Shown in pieces: positions 7,664-17,800 of a stretch of 64,000 nt of DNA (position 1 is its first letter; the number at the start of each line of letters is the position of its first letter). Below the pieces are notes generated by a model. The model was not told the DNA's origin. It saw nothing but the letters and a program-made list of their open reading frames with translations, and did no database searches. A program made the translations under genes and the position numbers. The DNA is from Subtercola boreus. Lineage in GTDB: Bacteria > Actinomycetota > Actinomycetes > Actinomycetales > Microbacteriaceae. The stretch is taken from contig NZ_VFOO01000001.1 of the NCBI RefSeq assembly GCF_006716115.1, forward strand, positions 3,038,001 to 3,102,000, written 5' to 3'.

Positions 7664-8724
7664 TCGAGGCCTCCCGGTATCGCGCCTTCGTTCGCGCGGT
7701 CCAGTCGAGAGCGAAGGTGGAGAGCGCCGCCGCAGGCGAGCACGCAGACCGCCGCCGCGAGCTCGACCAGGTACTGCGGGGAAGGAGTATGGATGTCCAG
7801 ATCGAAGATTCCGTACATCCAGATGGCCAACCACACTCCCGGCGCACTGCCCAGCGCAAGGACCACCGCAGCAGTGAGCGGGCGCACTCCGACCGATCGG
7901 TCGTTGCCAACCCGTCGCACGGCGAGGTGCGCGCTGAGGCCGCTCACCGCTCCGGAAATCGCGCCCAGGGGAGCGCACACCAGCCCGAAGAAGAAACCGA
8001 ACTCCACGAAGTAGGACTGGTTCTCCGGCGTGAAGACAGCAGCAACCTGGAGAAAGGCCAGGCAGGCGGCAAGGAACATACTCATGACGACGGCGTAGCC
8101 GACTATGCCCAACCGACAGCTCTCGTCGTGCCGGCCACCCTCGCTCGCAGTGGCCGGAGCGAGCAGGCATCGCGTCGACCCTGACCCTGACCCGGACCGA
8201 TCAGTTCTTCCTCCGACGGTTTCCCCTGTTGCGGTGAACACGAAATCGGCGATTTCGAAAGGCACTCCGACCGGTTCAACTCCCGGCGCCAACGACTGAT
8301 GAAACTCATACACTGACCCGTGGGCCGCCACTGAGACGATCGCGACCGCGCCCATCCGGCGCAGGGCCGTGTACGACACTTGCTGCCCGTTCTTCGTCAG
8401 CCCCGACTCCCACGTCGACAGGTCGTACAGCAGCTCGATCCAGTTGCTCTCAACGGAATCCGCCGGAAGCATCGCCAATCTGTCTCCCGAATCGACGACT
8501 CTGATCGTGAGGTCGAGTTGATGGAGCTTCTGATAGAGATCGTCGATGTTCAGGGGGATCGGCAGCGATACAGCGATCCGGACGCAGCAACCAAGTGGAC
8601 CCCTCTGTCGTGAATCGAGATTCCCATCAGATTCACCCGAGGGGGAATCTGCACTCGACCGATTCTGTAGAGCGCACGAAACAACAGGCCGAGAGTCGAC
8701 ATCTCGCTCACGTTTCACCACCAT
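7660..8724 (-). CDS. Unrecognised protein: soluble N-terminal half plus four membrane helices
   Basis: Last large gene of the chain downstream of the RHS gene. About 354 residues: a soluble region of about 200 residues with no recognised motif, a Gly/Ser-rich linker (RSGSGSGS), then four hydrophobic segments (LGIVGYAVVMSMFLAACLAFLQ, SYFVEFGFFFGLVCAPLGAI, TAAVVLALGSAPGVWLAIW, YLVELAAAVCVLACGGA). The ATG at 8724 lies inside the end of the upstream gene, a 17-bp overlap that suggests coupling; an in-frame ATG at 8745 is an alternative. A fusion of two genes, or a second start near the first helix, cannot be excluded. No function is assigned. Confidence 0.55.
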   Translation of the reverse strand: MVVKRERDVDSRPVVSCALQNRSSADSPSGESDGNLDSRQRGPLGCCVRIAVSLPIPLNIDDLYQKLHQLDLTIRVVDSGDRLAMLPADSVESNWIELLYDLSTWESGLTKNGQQVSYTALRRMGAVAIVSVAAHGSVYEFHQSLAPGVEPVGVPFEIADFVFTATGETVGGRTDRSGSGSGSTRCLLAPATASEGGRHDESCRLGIVGYAVVMSMFLAACLAFLQVAAVFTPENQSYFVEFGFFFGLVCAPLGAISGAVSGLSAHLAVRRVGNDRSVGVRPLTAAVVLALGSAPGVWLAIWMYGIFDLDIHTPSPQYLVELAAAVCVLACGGALHLRSRLDRANEGAIPGGLE

Positions 8725-9370
8725 TGCGACTGACTCGTGACGCAACCTCGCGTCGGAGGTTGAGGGCTTGGGCCACTTCCTCCGTCGCCCGTGCGCCAGG
8801 CGGCGTGATGCCGGTAAACCTCGTTTTCTGCAGGACGATCTGGAGCCGCTCGGTGCGATCTGAGAGAAGTATTGGAACGCCGATCCCGTTCGAGGCAGTG
8901 GTCTGCTCCATGACCGAGATCGGTTCGATTTCGCCCGCTACTCGCGACCACGGAACGTTGAGCACATCCTGCGGTTCTCTCCCTCCTCCGACGACTCGTA
9001 TTCCGTGATCATCGCCGATCAACGTCAGGAAGTAGCCCCCGTACCGAACAGTCTGCGAGTCCGAGATCAGGGCGAGCGATGGTTTACTCACTGCTGCCAG
9101 ACGACAACCCACTATGAGTGCATGGGGTTTCGAACGCTCATATCTTCGTTCCCGAGTTCTCGAAACGGCTCTCATGACGATCAAAATCCCAAAGGCAATC
9201 CCGAATCCGGCGACCGAAAGAGCAGGGATGAGGATGGCGCCAGACGCCTCGCCGCCCCCTCCGTTACGAAAGAAAACGATAAGCGACCCCACAGCGATCA
9301 CGAGTGAGCCCACAGATCCCGCAGTACCGGCCGTCCCGAACCGAGAACCCTTCTGCCAACGGGCTCTCAT
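8708..9370 (-). CDS. Unrecognised membrane protein, two N-terminal helices and a soluble domain (type D2)
   Basis: 220 residues. Two hydrophobic segments (about 15-38 and 46-70) are followed by a basic stretch (RTRERRYERSK) and a soluble domain rich in short beta-like stretches (GGYFLTLIGDDHGIRVV, RLQIVLQKTRF). The layout resembles the gene two places upstream (9876-10499), although pairwise identity looks low. ATG 9370 overlaps the upstream stop as ATGA, with GGAGGGG before it, so translation is probably coupled. Likely membrane-anchored with the soluble part inside. No family is recognised. Confidence 0.7.
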   Translation of the reverse strand: MRARWQKGSRFGTAGTAGSVGSLVIAVGSLIVFFRNGGGGEASGAILIPALSVAGFGIAFGILIVMRAVSRTRERRYERSKPHALIVGCRLAAVSKPSLALISDSQTVRYGGYFLTLIGDDHGIRVVGGGREPQDVLNVPWSRVAGEIEPISVMEQTTASNGIGVPILLSDRTERLQIVLQKTRFTGITPPGARATEEVAQALNLRREVASRVSRNGGET

Positions 9371-9888
9371 CTCGTCCCCTCCGATAAGCGAAAAAGAAAG
9401 GCCAGGATGCTGGCGGCGACTCCGACGCCCAACAACGTCCACTGCCACCGGCTGCGGTACTGCCGATATGGATCGCTCGGCACCGCTGCTGCGGGGCTGT
9501 GAGCCGAAAGGTCGAATCCCGTAGCAATCCGGTCGGCTCTTGTCTTCTGATCGAGGTACGGTTCCCCCGCAGCTCTTATCGTGCGGCCCGACACCGGATC
9601 CAACTTCTCGACTTCTTGATAACTGCGCTCGAGGGTCGTGTACCCATGACGCACTTCGTCAGCAGCCCGGTAGAACGCGACATAGTGCAAAGTGCCAGCG
9701 CCAAGGACGCTTGTGCCGACCACACCCAAGACCACAAAAAAGACAAGCTCGCTTCCCGGGTAACGGTGTATACCCACCACCGTGAGAATCAGAAGCACGA
9801 CTATAGATCCGATCGCGAGTCGTGCAATCTCCGCGGCAGGCCGAGCCAGAACACCGGCGGACCTGCCAGGGATCATCAATCGCGCCAT
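9367..9888 (-). CDS. Unrecognised three-helix membrane protein, paralogue A2 of the RHS-linked operon
   Basis: 173 residues. It starts MARLMIPGRSAG, then hydrophobic segments at about 20-40 and 47-73, a cytoplasm-like loop with YTTLERSYQEVEKLDP and TGRTIRAAGEPYLDQKTRA, and a third segment near 148-166. The gene directly after the RHS gene (11290-11808) is clearly a paralogue, sharing PGRSAG, RAA-EVR-GYTTL, EVE-LDP-TGRTIR-AGEP-LD-TRA-RI. Two copies after a toxin-like gene suggest immunity or accessory roles, which is inference. ATG 9888 overlaps the upstream ORF end by 13 bp. Confidence 0.75.
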   Translation of the reverse strand: MARLMIPGRSAGVLARPAAEIARLAIGSIVVLLILTVVGIHRYPGSELVFFVVLGVVGTSVLGAGTLHYVAFYRAADEVRHGYTTLERSYQEVEKLDPVSGRTIRAAGEPYLDQKTRADRIATGFDLSAHSPAAAVPSDPYRQYRSRWQWTLLGVGVAASILAFLFRLSEGTR

Positions 9889-10499
9889 CTGTCACTCTCG
9901 CCATTGAGCGGGCCTGATAGCACCAGGTCTAGATACTGTTGGAGTTCTCTGCTTCGCATCGGAGTGAACCGGAACAGTCTCGCGCTGAACAGCACCAAAG
10001 GTATCGGCTGCGATCGACCTCCGAGAGTGAGCAGAATCGCAGCGAACCTGCGATTCGCCCTCACAACTCCGAGGGTGATTTTCGAGATATCGACGTAGGC
10101 AATCTCAGCACGAGGGGCCTTCTCGCCGACTCTTCCCCAGAACTCAAGTGACTTTTGCGTGGGCACCAAGGCGTAGAAATCCGGAACGACCTCTTCAGAA
10201 GCCTGCCACCCGCTCTGCTCCCTTAGACCACTCGTCAGCGAGGGAAGGTTCATACCCAACCTCGCTCCGCCGCGCCAGCTGCGGGACATCAGGCGTCGAC
10301 TTCGTCGCTTCAGTAACGCAATCCAAAGCCAAGCAGCTGCGATAACACCGACGGCCGTCAATGCCCCATTCCCAAGGAGTTCAAAACCCCTGTTGGCCGA
10401 CTGATCAAATCCAGCCGTCACACGGAAAACCAAAGCCCCGATCAAGAGCACAAAAAACAGGACTGGGGCCGCGCGTAGTTTCAGGCGACCGTTAGGCAT
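9876..10499 (-). CDS. Unrecognised membrane protein, two N-terminal helices and a soluble domain (type D1)
   Basis: 207 residues with hydrophobic segments at about 11-31 (APVLFFVLLIGALVF) and 44-63 (GALTAVGVIAAAWLW), a basic stretch KRRSRR, then a soluble domain with YVDISKITLGVVRANRRFAAILLTL. The layout matches the D2 protein encoded two genes downstream. ATG 10499 was preferred because its A is the last base of a small upstream ORF stop (TGATG); in-frame GTG 10502 and TTG 10508 are alternatives. No function recognised. Confidence 0.65.
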   Translation of the reverse strand: MPNGRLKLRAAPVLFFVLLIGALVFRVTAGFDQSANRGFELLGNGALTAVGVIAAAWLWIALLKRRSRRLMSRSWRGGARLGMNLPSLTSGLREQSGWQASEEVVPDFYALVPTQKSLEFWGRVGEKAPRAEIAYVDISKITLGVVRANRRFAAILLTLGGRSQPIPLVLFSARLFRFTPMRSRELQQYLDLVLSGPLNGESDRWRD

Positions 10500-10567
10500 C
10501 ACGGGCAACCATCGCGCAATACCTTAACCGCAATGATGCCGCGAGAAGTTGTTCTCGATGAGCCCAT
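10499..10567 (-). CDS. Possible 22-residue peptide coupled to the next gene
   Basis: Begins with an ATG after GGGAGGA at 6-nt spacing and ends in a TGA that shares its A with the ATG of the next gene. Product MGSSRTTSRGIIAVKVLRDGCP. It may be a translational-coupling leader or a gene remnant. A 39-codon frame starting just upstream overlaps it; neither can be confirmed. Confidence 0.3.
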   Translation of the reverse strand: MGSSRTTSRGIIAVKVLRDGCP

Positions 10568-10667
10568 CGATTCCTCCCGTTGTATTGACGGCGGTTGACA
10601 TTGATATTCATGATCGTTAGCGCCTTTCCGTCCGCGTCACGCCCCCAGATGGCTACCGCGAATGGCC

Positions 10668-11036
10668 CTAGTCAGCCCTGAACGGCGGAAGTTTGCACGG
10701 TAGGCCAGGCATGAACGACTTCCCATCATTGTTGAGGAACAGTTCATGCGTTCCTATGTTGATTGTCTGTAGGGCGTCTCTCAGTTCGAGCACTAGGTCG
10801 GAATCTTCACCATTGGCAGACTCGCCCTCAACGATGCGCGCCAAGGCCCGATTTCCAGGCATGCTCAATGCGGCTCCCAGTGACTCCTTGTTTAAATGCA
10901 CCACAATCGCCCAGCCTTTGCTTACTGGAGAGAAAGCTCGAAGTTGAAGCGCAGCGTCATCTGAACTCATCACCTCAGCCAGCTGAGCGAGATAGGCGAA
11001 GAGCTCGCGTACCTGGCTGTACGACGGTATGTTCAT
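10668..11036 (-). CDS. Unrecognised 122-residue soluble protein in the RHS-linked operon
   Basis: Starts MNIPSYSQVRELFAYLAQLAEVM and contains GWAIVVHLNKESLGAALSM and LELRDALQTINIG; no membrane segment or signal peptide. The ATG overlaps the upstream stop as ATGA. Size, acidity and position after an RHS protein resemble many immunity proteins, but no immunity family is recognised. Base composition is visibly lower in G+C than the flanking genes. The next gene follows after about 100-170 bp that hold a possible small ORF. Confidence 0.65.
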   Translation of the reverse strand: MNIPSYSQVRELFAYLAQLAEVMSSDDAALQLRAFSPVSKGWAIVVHLNKESLGAALSMPGNRALARIVEGESANGEDSDLVLELRDALQTINIGTHELFLNNDGKSFMPGLPCKLPPFRAD

Positions 11037-11293
11037 CGGTTATTGCCAGGAGTATTGGGGTACGTCGTACCTATCTGCTGGTCTGAAACGACAAAAACGT
11101 GATCAGAATTGTTGCTATCGGCAGAAACTCGCACGGCCCTAGCTAGCAAACTAAGAGTGCTCACGGCACCGTATCGAGGTGCTCGATGCCGCAGATCGCG
11201 GGCGCTCTTGTTCCGCTCGCCAACCACACTCCGCCCGACCGGCTCAACCGTCTTCGCCGCCTGCTCCGCGAGGTCAGCACGTTCGGTACTCAT
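11033..11293 (-). CDS. Unrecognised 86-residue protein in the RHS-linked operon
   Basis: Starts MSTERADLAEQAAKTVEPVGR and ends in a polar tail (TTYPNTPGNNR). It has one weakly hydrophobic stretch (STLSLLARAVRV) and no recognised motif. ATG 11293 overlaps the preceding stop as ATGA, and its own TGA overlaps the next ATG, so it sits inside a coupled chain. A longer open frame starting at 11362 overlaps the upstream gene and was not used. Confidence 0.5.
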   Translation of the reverse strand: MSTERADLAEQAAKTVEPVGRSVVGERNKSARDLRHRAPRYGAVSTLSLLARAVRVSADSNNSDHVFVVSDQQIGTTYPNTPGNNR

Positions 11294-11808
11294 TTGAGCA
11301 CACCGGTGCGAACCAGAACAGCCAGCACTCCAGCAGCAATTCCCATACTCCAGACGACCCATTGTCCTGGCGTTCGCCTGCGCGCATACGGGTTGCCCGG
11401 TCTAGCGGGGACAGAACTTGACTCGGAGAGGTCGAACCGATCCTCGATTCGTCGGGCTCGTGTTTGCTTGTCTAGGAAGGGTTCGCCGGCACCGCGGATC
11501 GTTCGACCCGTTGCCGGATCGAGCTCCTCCACCTCCTGATGCGCCCCTCGAAGGGTGGTGTAGCCGAACCGTACTTCGTTGGCGGCTCGGTAACCCACAA
11601 TCCCGTAGAGGACGGCCGTCGCACCCACACCAGAAAGCGCGATTGCCACGAACGTGACTACGACAATCACACCCGGATGAGTCTCCGGCAGACCAATCGC
11701 AATTGAGGCCACGACCATAAGAAGGAACAGGAAACTGATCTGGCCAATGATCGCGAGCGGGACCGCTAAGGCCCCGGCCGAACGGCCGGGCAACATTGAT
11801 CGCGCCAC
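11290..11808 (-). CDS. Unrecognised three-helix membrane protein, paralogue A1, first gene after the RHS gene
   Basis: 172 residues, start GTG 11808 after GGACGGAG. It has ARSMLPGRSAG at the N-terminus, two hydrophobic segments (IIGQISFLFLLMVVASIAIGL and a segment from about 50 to 75), a loop with YTTLRGAHQEVEELDP and TGRTIRGAGEPFLDKQTRA, and a C-terminal segment WVVWSMGIAAGVLAVLV. It is paralogous to 9367-9888. It begins only 31 bp after the RHS stop, the standard place for a cognate immunity gene. A membrane immunity protein would suit a membrane-acting toxin tip; this is inference. Confidence 0.75.
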   Translation of the reverse strand: MARSMLPGRSAGALAVPLAIIGQISFLFLLMVVASIAIGLPETHPGVIVVVTFVAIALSGVGATAVLYGIVGYRAANEVRFGYTTLRGAHQEVEELDPATGRTIRGAGEPFLDKQTRARRIEDRFDLSESSSVPARPGNPYARRRTPGQWVVWSMGIAAGVLAVLVRTGVLK

Positions 11809-11839
11809 AACACACTCCGTCCTGAATGTACGCAAAGTC

Positions 11840-14800
11840 TCACGGCTGCCACGTCGCAGAGATCGATCCCCGGTCCGCAAGCCCAAATATGGCTGCGGCC
11901 GCAGACCACTGACCGCCCCAAATCGCCGTGAACGACGAGGAAGCCTCCGAAATCGACCTCATCTTTGCTAATCGGAATGCATCGCCGACTGCGGGAAGCA
12001 GGAAGATCGCATCTAGCGAGACGATACCCCACGACGCACCGGCTACACCGCTCGCAGCTCGCGTCGTATCAACGCCTGTCGCCACTCCTCCGAGGACGAG
12101 AGATACTCCCGCTAGGGGGATCGAAGTCGGGCCTGGAACTAGGCTCGCGAACGAGGCGATGCTTGCTGCGAAGTTGTCGATCGATGCCACCGTCCGCCAG
12201 TACCAGTCGTTGTCGAAGTGGCCCGACCATGGCGTCCTAGCTTGCCAAGTCCGCTGCGTGATCATGGCCCTGCTGAGCTTCTGGGCTCCGCCACTCACGC
12301 TTCCGTTCCGACCGATCGCGAGACCGTTGCACTCCGAGCCGACGCAACCGCGGTTGCCGGACAGGTCGAAACCGTTGATGGTGTCAGTGGGGTAGGTGTA
12401 GGCGTTCGAGTTGCCGCCCTCGACGGCGTCGACGCCGAGGAAGCGGCCGAGGGCGGGCACGTACTGGCGCGCGCCCATTTCGACGGTCGCCACGGAACCT
12501 TCGTGCTCGTACAGCTTGCTGTTGGCGCCGACCCAGGCGTGGTCGGCGGAGCCGGGGAGGTTGTCGGGTGTGGCGTCGTCACTCGTTGCGGTGCCGATCG
12601 CGCCGGTGGCGGAGAGGGGCTGGCCGAACGGGTCGTAGCGGTACTGCGGCGAGCGCGCGCCGGACTGGTTCGCGGTGACGATGATGTCGCCGTGGATGTT
12701 CGGGTACGACCAGGTCTGGTTGTACGTCGGCGGGATGACCACGCTGACGCCGCCGGGGAGGGAGAGCATCCGTGAGGGTGCACCCGACCCGTCGACAACC
12801 ATGACCGGCACGCCACCGCCGGCGTACAGGTAGGTGACCGTCGAGGTGCCTGTTCCCGGACCGGTGCCGGGCACGACGGTGGTGCGCGAGATGACCCGGC
12901 CGGAGGCGTCGCGGGAGTAGGTGATCGTGGTTCCGCTGGCGAGGATGGTGACCATGTGGCGGTTGGCGGAGTCGTAGCCGAGGGTCTGGTCGGCGAGCTT
13001 CGTGATGTTGCCGTGCGCGTCGTAGGCCAGATCACCGGCCGCCAGGCCATCGCTCACCGGGTTGGCACCCGAAACGGGATTCGTCACGCTGGAGGACGTG
13101 AGCCGGTCAGTGTTGTCGTAGCAGTAGTCGGTGGTGGTCGTCACGCCGCCGGCGGTGTCCGTCGAGCTGGTGCGGTTGCCGTTCAGGCCAGCCGCCCTGC
13201 TCACGCCGCATCCGCCCGCCGCAGCATAGCCGTAGGTCAGATCGTGGCCGGGGATCGCTGCGGTGGCGAGCCGGCCAGCGGTGTCGTACGAGTAGGTGGA
13301 ATTCTCTGCGGCGGCTGTGCCGTCGGTGGTGCTGTCGCGAAGGATCCGGCCGGACTGCGAGCGGATGACCGCGTCGGTCATCGCTGCCCCCGCCGGGAAG
13401 GTCCAGCTGAGAGACGATGTCGCACCGACGCTGTTTCGCCCGACGCCCGCCAGGGCTGATCCGTTGCCGCCCCCGCCGGCAGCCGAGGGGTAGGCGACCG
13501 ACACCAGCTGCCCGAGGCTGACTCCTGAGGTGCCGTACGCAGGCGCGGCCACGACCTTGCCGTTGTCGGTGACGCGGATGGCCCGGCCCTCGGCGTCGTA
13601 GTCGTATTCCTCGGTGGATGTCGCGGTGCGGCCGTTCGCGACCGTCACCGTGCGCGTGACCTGCCCGAGCGCGTTGTAGCTGGGTGTCGTGACGGTGTTC
13701 CACACGTCGGTGTACGACGTGGTGCGACCGAGGAAGTCGACGGTCGAGGTGACGGCGCCCGCCGTGGTCGTCGAGCTGACGCCCGAGTCGGTGATGCTGT
13801 TGCGGAGGGGATCACCCCCGACGGCGAAGTTCGCTGTGACGGTGCGGGCGGGCTGGAGAGTGGCCCCCACGCCGAACGCTGGGACGGTCGTCTTGACGAC
13901 CCGGCCGCGGGCGTCGTAGGTGATGCACGACCAGGTGCCGGAGTCGTCGTCGGTGGTGCCGACCACTCTGCCCATCCGGTCGTAGAGGTACCACGTCGAC
14001 ACGGGGACCGTGCTGCCGGCGGAGAGCGGGCTGGTCACCTTTCGGAGCAGTCCGTACTGCGGGGTGCCGAGGGCGACACCGCACACCGGGCCCGTGTAGT
14101 GGGCGGCGGGGTAGAGCTCCTCGAACGCGCCCCTCGGGCTGTAATAGCTGTAGGTGGTGGACCCGCTGCCCGCCGGGAGCGTGCGGGAGGTTCGCCGCTG
14201 GTAGCCGTCGGCGGATGTCTCGTAACCGGTGGTCGTGGTGAGTTTGACGCCCTCGGGGTTGACGATCGTCGCGGTCACCTGGCCGAGCCAGGGCGAACTG
14301 CCGTAGTCGGTGCTCGTCTGGATGCCGGGCACCCGCGCGCCGCTGATGCCCGGGATTCCGGGGGGCGCGGAGTCGAAGGAGCTGGTTGTGGTGGCGAGGC
14401 CGTAGTCGGGAGTCAGCTGTGCGGCGGGAATCGTGACCGGTGCGGATGCTCCGGGTGGCGTCCATTCGAGAACGAGACTGGCACCGGGGCCGGTCTGGTT
14501 AGCGTAGTCGAGTCTGATCGGAAGGCTCTGCCCCGCCGTGACCGCTACACGGGTACTGGCCGGCGAGCGATGCGCCGCAGACGAGACGTTGTCGTCGATT
14601 CTCTGCACGTTGTCGATCCACAGCCGGGTGCCATCGTCAGCGACGGTGCTGAAGGTGTAGTCGCCTGCCACCGGGAAGCTGATCCGGCCCGTCAGGCGGG
14701 CCGCCCACGCGGAGGCGGGGATCCCTGTCGCTGGGGAGGTCGTACCCCACGTTCTGCTGATGACGCCAACACCCGCACTGCCGGGGATCCCCAGACTGTA

Positions 14801-17800
14801 GGCCTTCGGTGCGCCTGAGAAGGAGGCGTTGTCGTAGTAGGCGACGTTGAGGCTGGTCAGCCCTTCGTCGTAAGCGGTCGTCGTGTGAGCAGTGGTGGTC
14901 AGACAGGCTGCATCGGGGATGTAGCGGCCCGCCGCGAAGCAGCTCGTCGCCGCGGGGCCGTAACTCTCGCTCGGTCGGTTGGCCCTGTCGTAGAGGGTGG
15001 TGCTCGTGAGTCCCTGCGCACTGGTGACGGAGAGCGTCTGGTCCCGCTCGTTCCAGACGGTCGAGGCGCGGAGACCCGTGGCCGACGTGGCGCTCGTCGC
15101 CCGGGCATTCGCGTCGAAGGTGACGGTCTGGGCGTGCCCGGTCGTGCCCGTGGTGTTCGGCAGGGCAGCGCCGGTCGAGAAGTCGACGAGGTCGACGAAG
15201 GTCGTGCCGTCGGCGGCCGCCACCCCGGGTGCTGCCGCGACCGGCGCGCTGGAGTAGGTGTACCTCTTCGTCGGCTTGTCGGTGGTGCTGGATCCGTCCG
15301 CCGACGACAGCGAGACGCTCACGACCCTGTTCCTGGCCGGATCCGGGTCGTAGGCGATGTCCGTGCGGTTCTGCCCGCCCCCGGTGTGCGAGCTGTCGGC
15401 AAGCAGCCAGTCGTTCTGGAGCACATCACGGGTGGAGGCGAGCCGGCCGGCACTGTCGTACGCGAAGGAGGTACGGGCGCTGCCCGGGTTCGTGATGCGC
15501 GCCAGGTAACCGTTGGTGTCGTATTCGAGCTCGGTGAAGTCCGGTGAGCCGACCTGGTGATTCGGATAGACGATCCGGCAGAGCAGGGGCCCGACGCTCT
15601 GCCGTGCCGCGGGGGTGAAGGTCGCCGGGTTGGTCTTGCACACGCGGGAACTCGAGAGATCCGCCGCATCCAGTCCTGCCGTCGCTGGCGTGTCGGTCGT
15701 GTAGATGAACCTCACCTGTCGGTCGTAACCGCCCGACGAGTTCGCCGAGAGCCGGTCGCTGATCGTGTCGACTGCTCCCGTGTCGCTCCGGAAGCGCACG
15801 ACGGGTGCTGCCGGCTTCCGGGCCTCCGCCGGGTTGGTGACCTCCCTCACCTTCCCGTCTGCGCCGAACAAGTAGGTTGTGCCGGCCTCGTCGGTCAGGC
15901 TGATCTGCCCCGAGGCGTCGATGGCGAGAATCCCCGCCTCACCGACGGGCGGCGTGTACGTGCCGGCGCTGGTGGCGGACTTCGTATACGTGTGCGTGGC
16001 ACCGGCGGCGTCGGTGAGGATGACCGAACCCTCGGCCACTCGTGCGCTCGAGTAGTACCCGCTCGGCCCCGCGATCGGGGTGGAGCTCGACCAGCCGGAG
16101 GGGAGCGTTGCGACGCTTCTGGTGAACCAGCTCGCCGGCACGATGAAGCCCGCCCCGGTGTCGCCGGTCTTGCGGGCGAGCAGATGGAAGGATGCACCGC
16201 CCTCGTTCTCGTAGTACTGCACGTTCAGCGCAACCGGGATGCGGGACAGGGAACTGGAGGTACCCCACCCGCTGCCGGCGCTCGTCGTCCACTGGTCGAT
16301 CACTGTGCTGCCGCCGACCCGTGCCCGGACCCCGTCGTCCCTGCTCCAGCCGAACTGGTAAGACGTGGCCGTCTCGTCGGGTGAACGTACGAAGCCGTCC
16401 CATTCCGCCATGAAGTGATCGACGTCGACCCCTGCGGCAGGCGAGCCCACACCCCAGCTGAAGTTGATCGACGGGTCCACCCGGGACATCACGGATGTCG
16501 CGTGGTCGATGTCGTACGTCGGCGACGTTGCCCCGGGGGCCTGGGCGTTGAAGTACCGCGCGTTCAGACCGGCGTTGGACGGGGCCTGCGAGTTGTAGCT
16601 GAACGACATCCCCATCGGTCCGCCCACCGTCGTCACCATCGGTGACGCGACCTGCATCGACAGGTTTCCCGTGGCGAGGTTCACCGAGACCGGGCCCGCC
16701 GAATCAGAGGGTGAGGGCCCGCCGGCGCCGAGCCGCTTGTTGACCGTGAAGGTGCTCACCCAGCTCGGCCCGTAGATTCCGCTCGAATCCTTCGTCAGGA
16801 CCGACCAACTGTACGTGCCGCCGTCCTGGAGGGATGTCGCGTCGGTGGGCGTGAAGGTCGTGCCGGTCTGCCAGCCGGAGTCGAGCACGGCGCCGGTCAC
16901 AGCATCCGTTCCCGTCGCGATGCGAAAGTCGTAGGTGAACGCGAGACCGTTCGGATGCGTCGTCGGCGCGACCCGGAAGTCGGGTGTGGTCGTCGAGACG
17001 ACGGCTCGGTCGACCGGTGATGCCGTCGACTGCAGGGTGACGGCCGGATTGTTCGTGGTGAACGAGTAGATTCTGCTGTTCGGCCACACCGGATACGCCG
17101 GGTAGACGTTGAAGTACCCGTTGTAGACATGCTCCTTCCAGTAGTAGGTCGTGTTCGGCCTCAGGCGGAGGGCCGGCACCACAATCGAGTCGGTCGTTCC
17201 CAGCCAGCCCGAGTCGTAGACGATGTCGAGATCGGGATTCGGATTCGTGCTCAGCCGGAACAGGTGATTCAGCGGCAGACCGTCCGGCGAGGTCGATCCG
17301 TCGACCTTGAGGGTGGGCGTCAGCCCGACGTTCTTCGAGCCGGACGCGATCGAGGGGCTGTCCCCGGTCGACGGGTAGTCGAGGTACTGCACGAGCAGGC
17401 GGGTCTCGACGTTCTTCAGGGTGAACTGACCCGGGGTCTCATCGCCCCCGAGCATGAACCGGAAGCCGGAACTGCCGCCGCGGATCCAGTCGGCGATCTT
17501 GTACTGCAGCCGTGGGTCGGCAGGGTTGGTCTGCCCACCGGTGACATTGTCGGCCGGGATCGTTCCGAGCCCTGTACCCGGGCAGGGGAAACCCGTGCAG
17601 GTGATGTCACTGACGTTGATGGGGTGCGGATCCGAGCTGTAGCCCGGGTACACACCGGTGACGCCGATGGTTGCTCCCAGCACCTGTTTGCCGAAGAACT
17701 GCTCGTAGTTGTAGTGCACGATCGTGCGCCACATCCCGTGGCCGTTCGAATTGCCGGCCCACACACCCGCATTCGTGTTCGTGAGGTTGACGGTTCTGCC

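Noticed and set aside
7660-8170. Alternative minus-strand 191-codon frame ending at 7595
   Set aside because: Mostly a Pro/Arg-rich shadow of the membrane protein frame; only its last 22 codons, which begin with an ATGA overlap, are kept as a low-confidence ORF.
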